This document shows positions 62,944 through 64,000 of a DNA stretch of 64,000 bases, piece after piece (within the stretch, counting starts at the first letter, position 1; every line of letters begins with the position of its first letter). The stretch comes from Neorhodopirellula pilleata (lineage in GTDB: Bacteria; Planctomycetota; Planctomycetia; Pirellulales; Pirellulaceae), in contig NZ_SJPM01000003.1 in NCBI RefSeq assembly GCF_007859915.1, forward strand, positions 248,001 to 312,000. The letters run 5' to 3'. The notes under the pieces are model-generated. The model did not search any database and was not told the DNA's origin. It was given only the letters and a program-made list of their open reading frames with translations. Position numbers and translations under genes: made by a program.

Positions 62944-64000
62944 ATGTTCCGTGCGAACGATACCCACCGCAGTTCGACCGAGCGGCCCCTTGCGGTGCGG
63001 CATCAGGTGGGTTTGAAAGCGGTGCGAATTTCGCATCGTCATGCCGGGTGGGTCAACGTGGAGGATCCCGTTGCGGGGAAATATCACCGACTGCGCGAAG
63101 ATGAATACTTTCTTCTGTGCCAACTCGACGGCCGACGTTCGCTCGAGAATCTCCGCACCGAGTATCAAACCCGCTATCCGAATCGCCGCGTCTCGGCGGC
63201 CCAGATCAACGCCTTGCTGCTGCGATTCCATGAATGCGGATTGACGATCTCGTACTCGCTCGGACAAGGCGATCCGCTGCTCTTACGCGCCGATCGACAG
63301 CGCCGTCAAAAGTGGCTGGGTTTGGCGTCGCAGTGGTTGTTCATTCGATTTCCTGGAGTCGATCCGGCACCCGTGATGCGTTGGCTATCGCCGCTCGTAC
63401 GGCCGTTGCTTTCGCCGCTTGGTTTGGCCATTGCGTCTGCCTTCATCGTATCGGCGGGAATCGCCATCCTTGTTCACTCCGCCTCGTTTGTACGTGAACT
63501 CCCTTCGGCGTCCCAATGGCTGACTTATGAAAACGCGATCGGGCTGGCCGTTGTGGTTGCGTTGACCAAGGTCGCCCATGAACTCGGACATGCCGCAGTT
63601 TCGGAGCGAATGGGGGCTCGTTGTCGCAGCATCGGCGCGATGTTGTTGGTCGGAACTCCGGCCTTATATTGCGATACCTCTGCGTCGTGGATGTTGCCCA
63701 GTCGATGGAAAAGGGCGGCGGTAGGATTGGCGGGAATCGCAACGGAGGTTTTGATCGCCTCGGCTGCAATCTGGATTTGGTTGATTACCGGACCGGGCTG
63801 GTGGCACACGACGGCCGCACACGTGATCGTGGTTTGTGGAATCAGCACGGTTGTGTTCAACGCCAATCCGTTGTTGCGTTATGACGGCTATTATGTATTG
63901 TCCGATCTGACCGACACGCCGAACTTGGGACAACGCGCCAATCGACGGCTCTCGTCCACTTTGGCCCGCATCTGTTTGGGCGTCGGGCACGCGAACGGCT
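62944..64000 (+). CDS. PqqD-like / M50 zinc protease membrane protein (5' part)
   Basis: 352 codons from the ATG at 62944 to the right edge; an in-frame stop lies just upstream. It is a paralogue of the protein at 48884-51121: PqqD-like segment (about 35-105, KYHRLREDEYFLLCQLDG), membrane region, HELGH at 212-216, ALYCDTSASWMLPSRWKR at 240-257 and NPLLRYDGYYVLSD. All these sit at the same residue numbers as in the other copy. Whether it also has a HlyD domain cannot be seen. Confidence 0.9.
   Translation, partial: MFRANDTHRSSTERPLAVRHQVGLKAVRISHRHAGWVNVEDPVAGKYHRLREDEYFLLCQLDGRRSLENLRTEYQTRYPNRRVSAAQINALLLRFHECGLTISYSLGQGDPLLLRADRQRRQKWLGLASQWLFIRFPGVDPAPVMRWLSPLVRPLLSPLGLAIASAFIVSAGIAILVHSASFVRELPSASQWLTYENAIGLAVVVALTKVAHELGHAAVSERMGARCRSIGAMLLVGTPALYCDTSASWMLPSRWKRAAVGLAGIATEVLIASAAIWIWLITGPGWWHTTAAHVIVVCGISTVVFNANPLLRYDGYYVLSDLTDTPNLGQRANRRLSSTLARICLGVGHANG

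Overview
The window looks like a chromosomal piece of a planctomycete, most like the Rhodopirellula/Pirellulales group. This is inferred from gene content, not from a database search. The pointers are: an S10-spc ribosomal protein cluster with wide gaps and no rpmD (L30), a stand-alone RNA polymerase alpha-CTD protein, giant FtsX permeases, signal-peptide TPR-CHAT proteins, M50-protease/HlyD fusion proteins, lpxB (so an outer membrane), few Shine-Dalgarno sequences, and many palindromic intergenic repeats. No rRNA, tRNA, CRISPR array, insertion sequence or prophage was recognised.

Layout. 1-3.5 kb: the end of a BatA-like gene, a BatB-BatC fusion and an NAD-dependent epimerase. 3.7-10.7 kb: a secreted TPR-CHAT protein, a secreted alpha/beta hydrolase, and a two-gene unit with a ParA/BY-kinase-like ATPase and a Ser/Pro-rich membrane protein. 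11.0-13.9 kb: lutABC for lactate oxidation. 14.0-27.2 kb: rpsJ to rplO, a strong terminator, then secY and adk. 27.2-34.8 kb: a second epimerase, typA, a FAD/Rieske oxidoreductase, a DUF3592-like membrane protein and RNase Y. 35.1-44.9 kb: tilS, a coupled pair of unknown proteins, the alpha-CTD protein, a lipoate ligase overlapping a giant FtsX permease, and a TolC-like lipoprotein. 45-46 kb: a repeat-rich segment and a broken esterase gene. 46-48.7 kb: a cold-shock protein, a small membrane protein, a Ser/Thr kinase, an acylphosphatase and a DUF3467 protein. 48.9-54.4 kb: a three-gene export-like operon. 54.5-62.4 kb: unknown proteins, lpxB, a TIM-barrel isomerase, a zinc-ribbon membrane protein, a PncC/CinA amidohydrolase and an acyltransferase. 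The right edge cuts a second PqqD/M50 protein.

The most interesting system is the operon at 48.9-54.4 kb. It encodes a double-GAF/HlyD fusion, a periplasmic HlyD adaptor and a PqqD-like/M50 protease/HlyD fusion, followed by a DUF3467 protein and a terminator. A paralogue of the protease protein, with its HExxH motif at the same residue numbers, begins at 62944. No ABC or RND pump gene lies within the operon, and a TolC-like gene is about 4 kb away. This suggests a two-membrane export or processing machine with a cytoplasmic GAF sensor. Seventeen perfect copies of a 7-bp repeat end four bases before the start codon of the protease gene.

Several repeat families recur across the window: a GTAACCCGA/GCGTGAGCGAGGG palindrome, a GGGTC-stem palindrome, degenerate 7-bp-phased repeats in front of rplB and rplX, a GACTAAAAGTC palindrome, and a nested inverted repeat with telomere-like hexamers at 44.98-45.36 kb.
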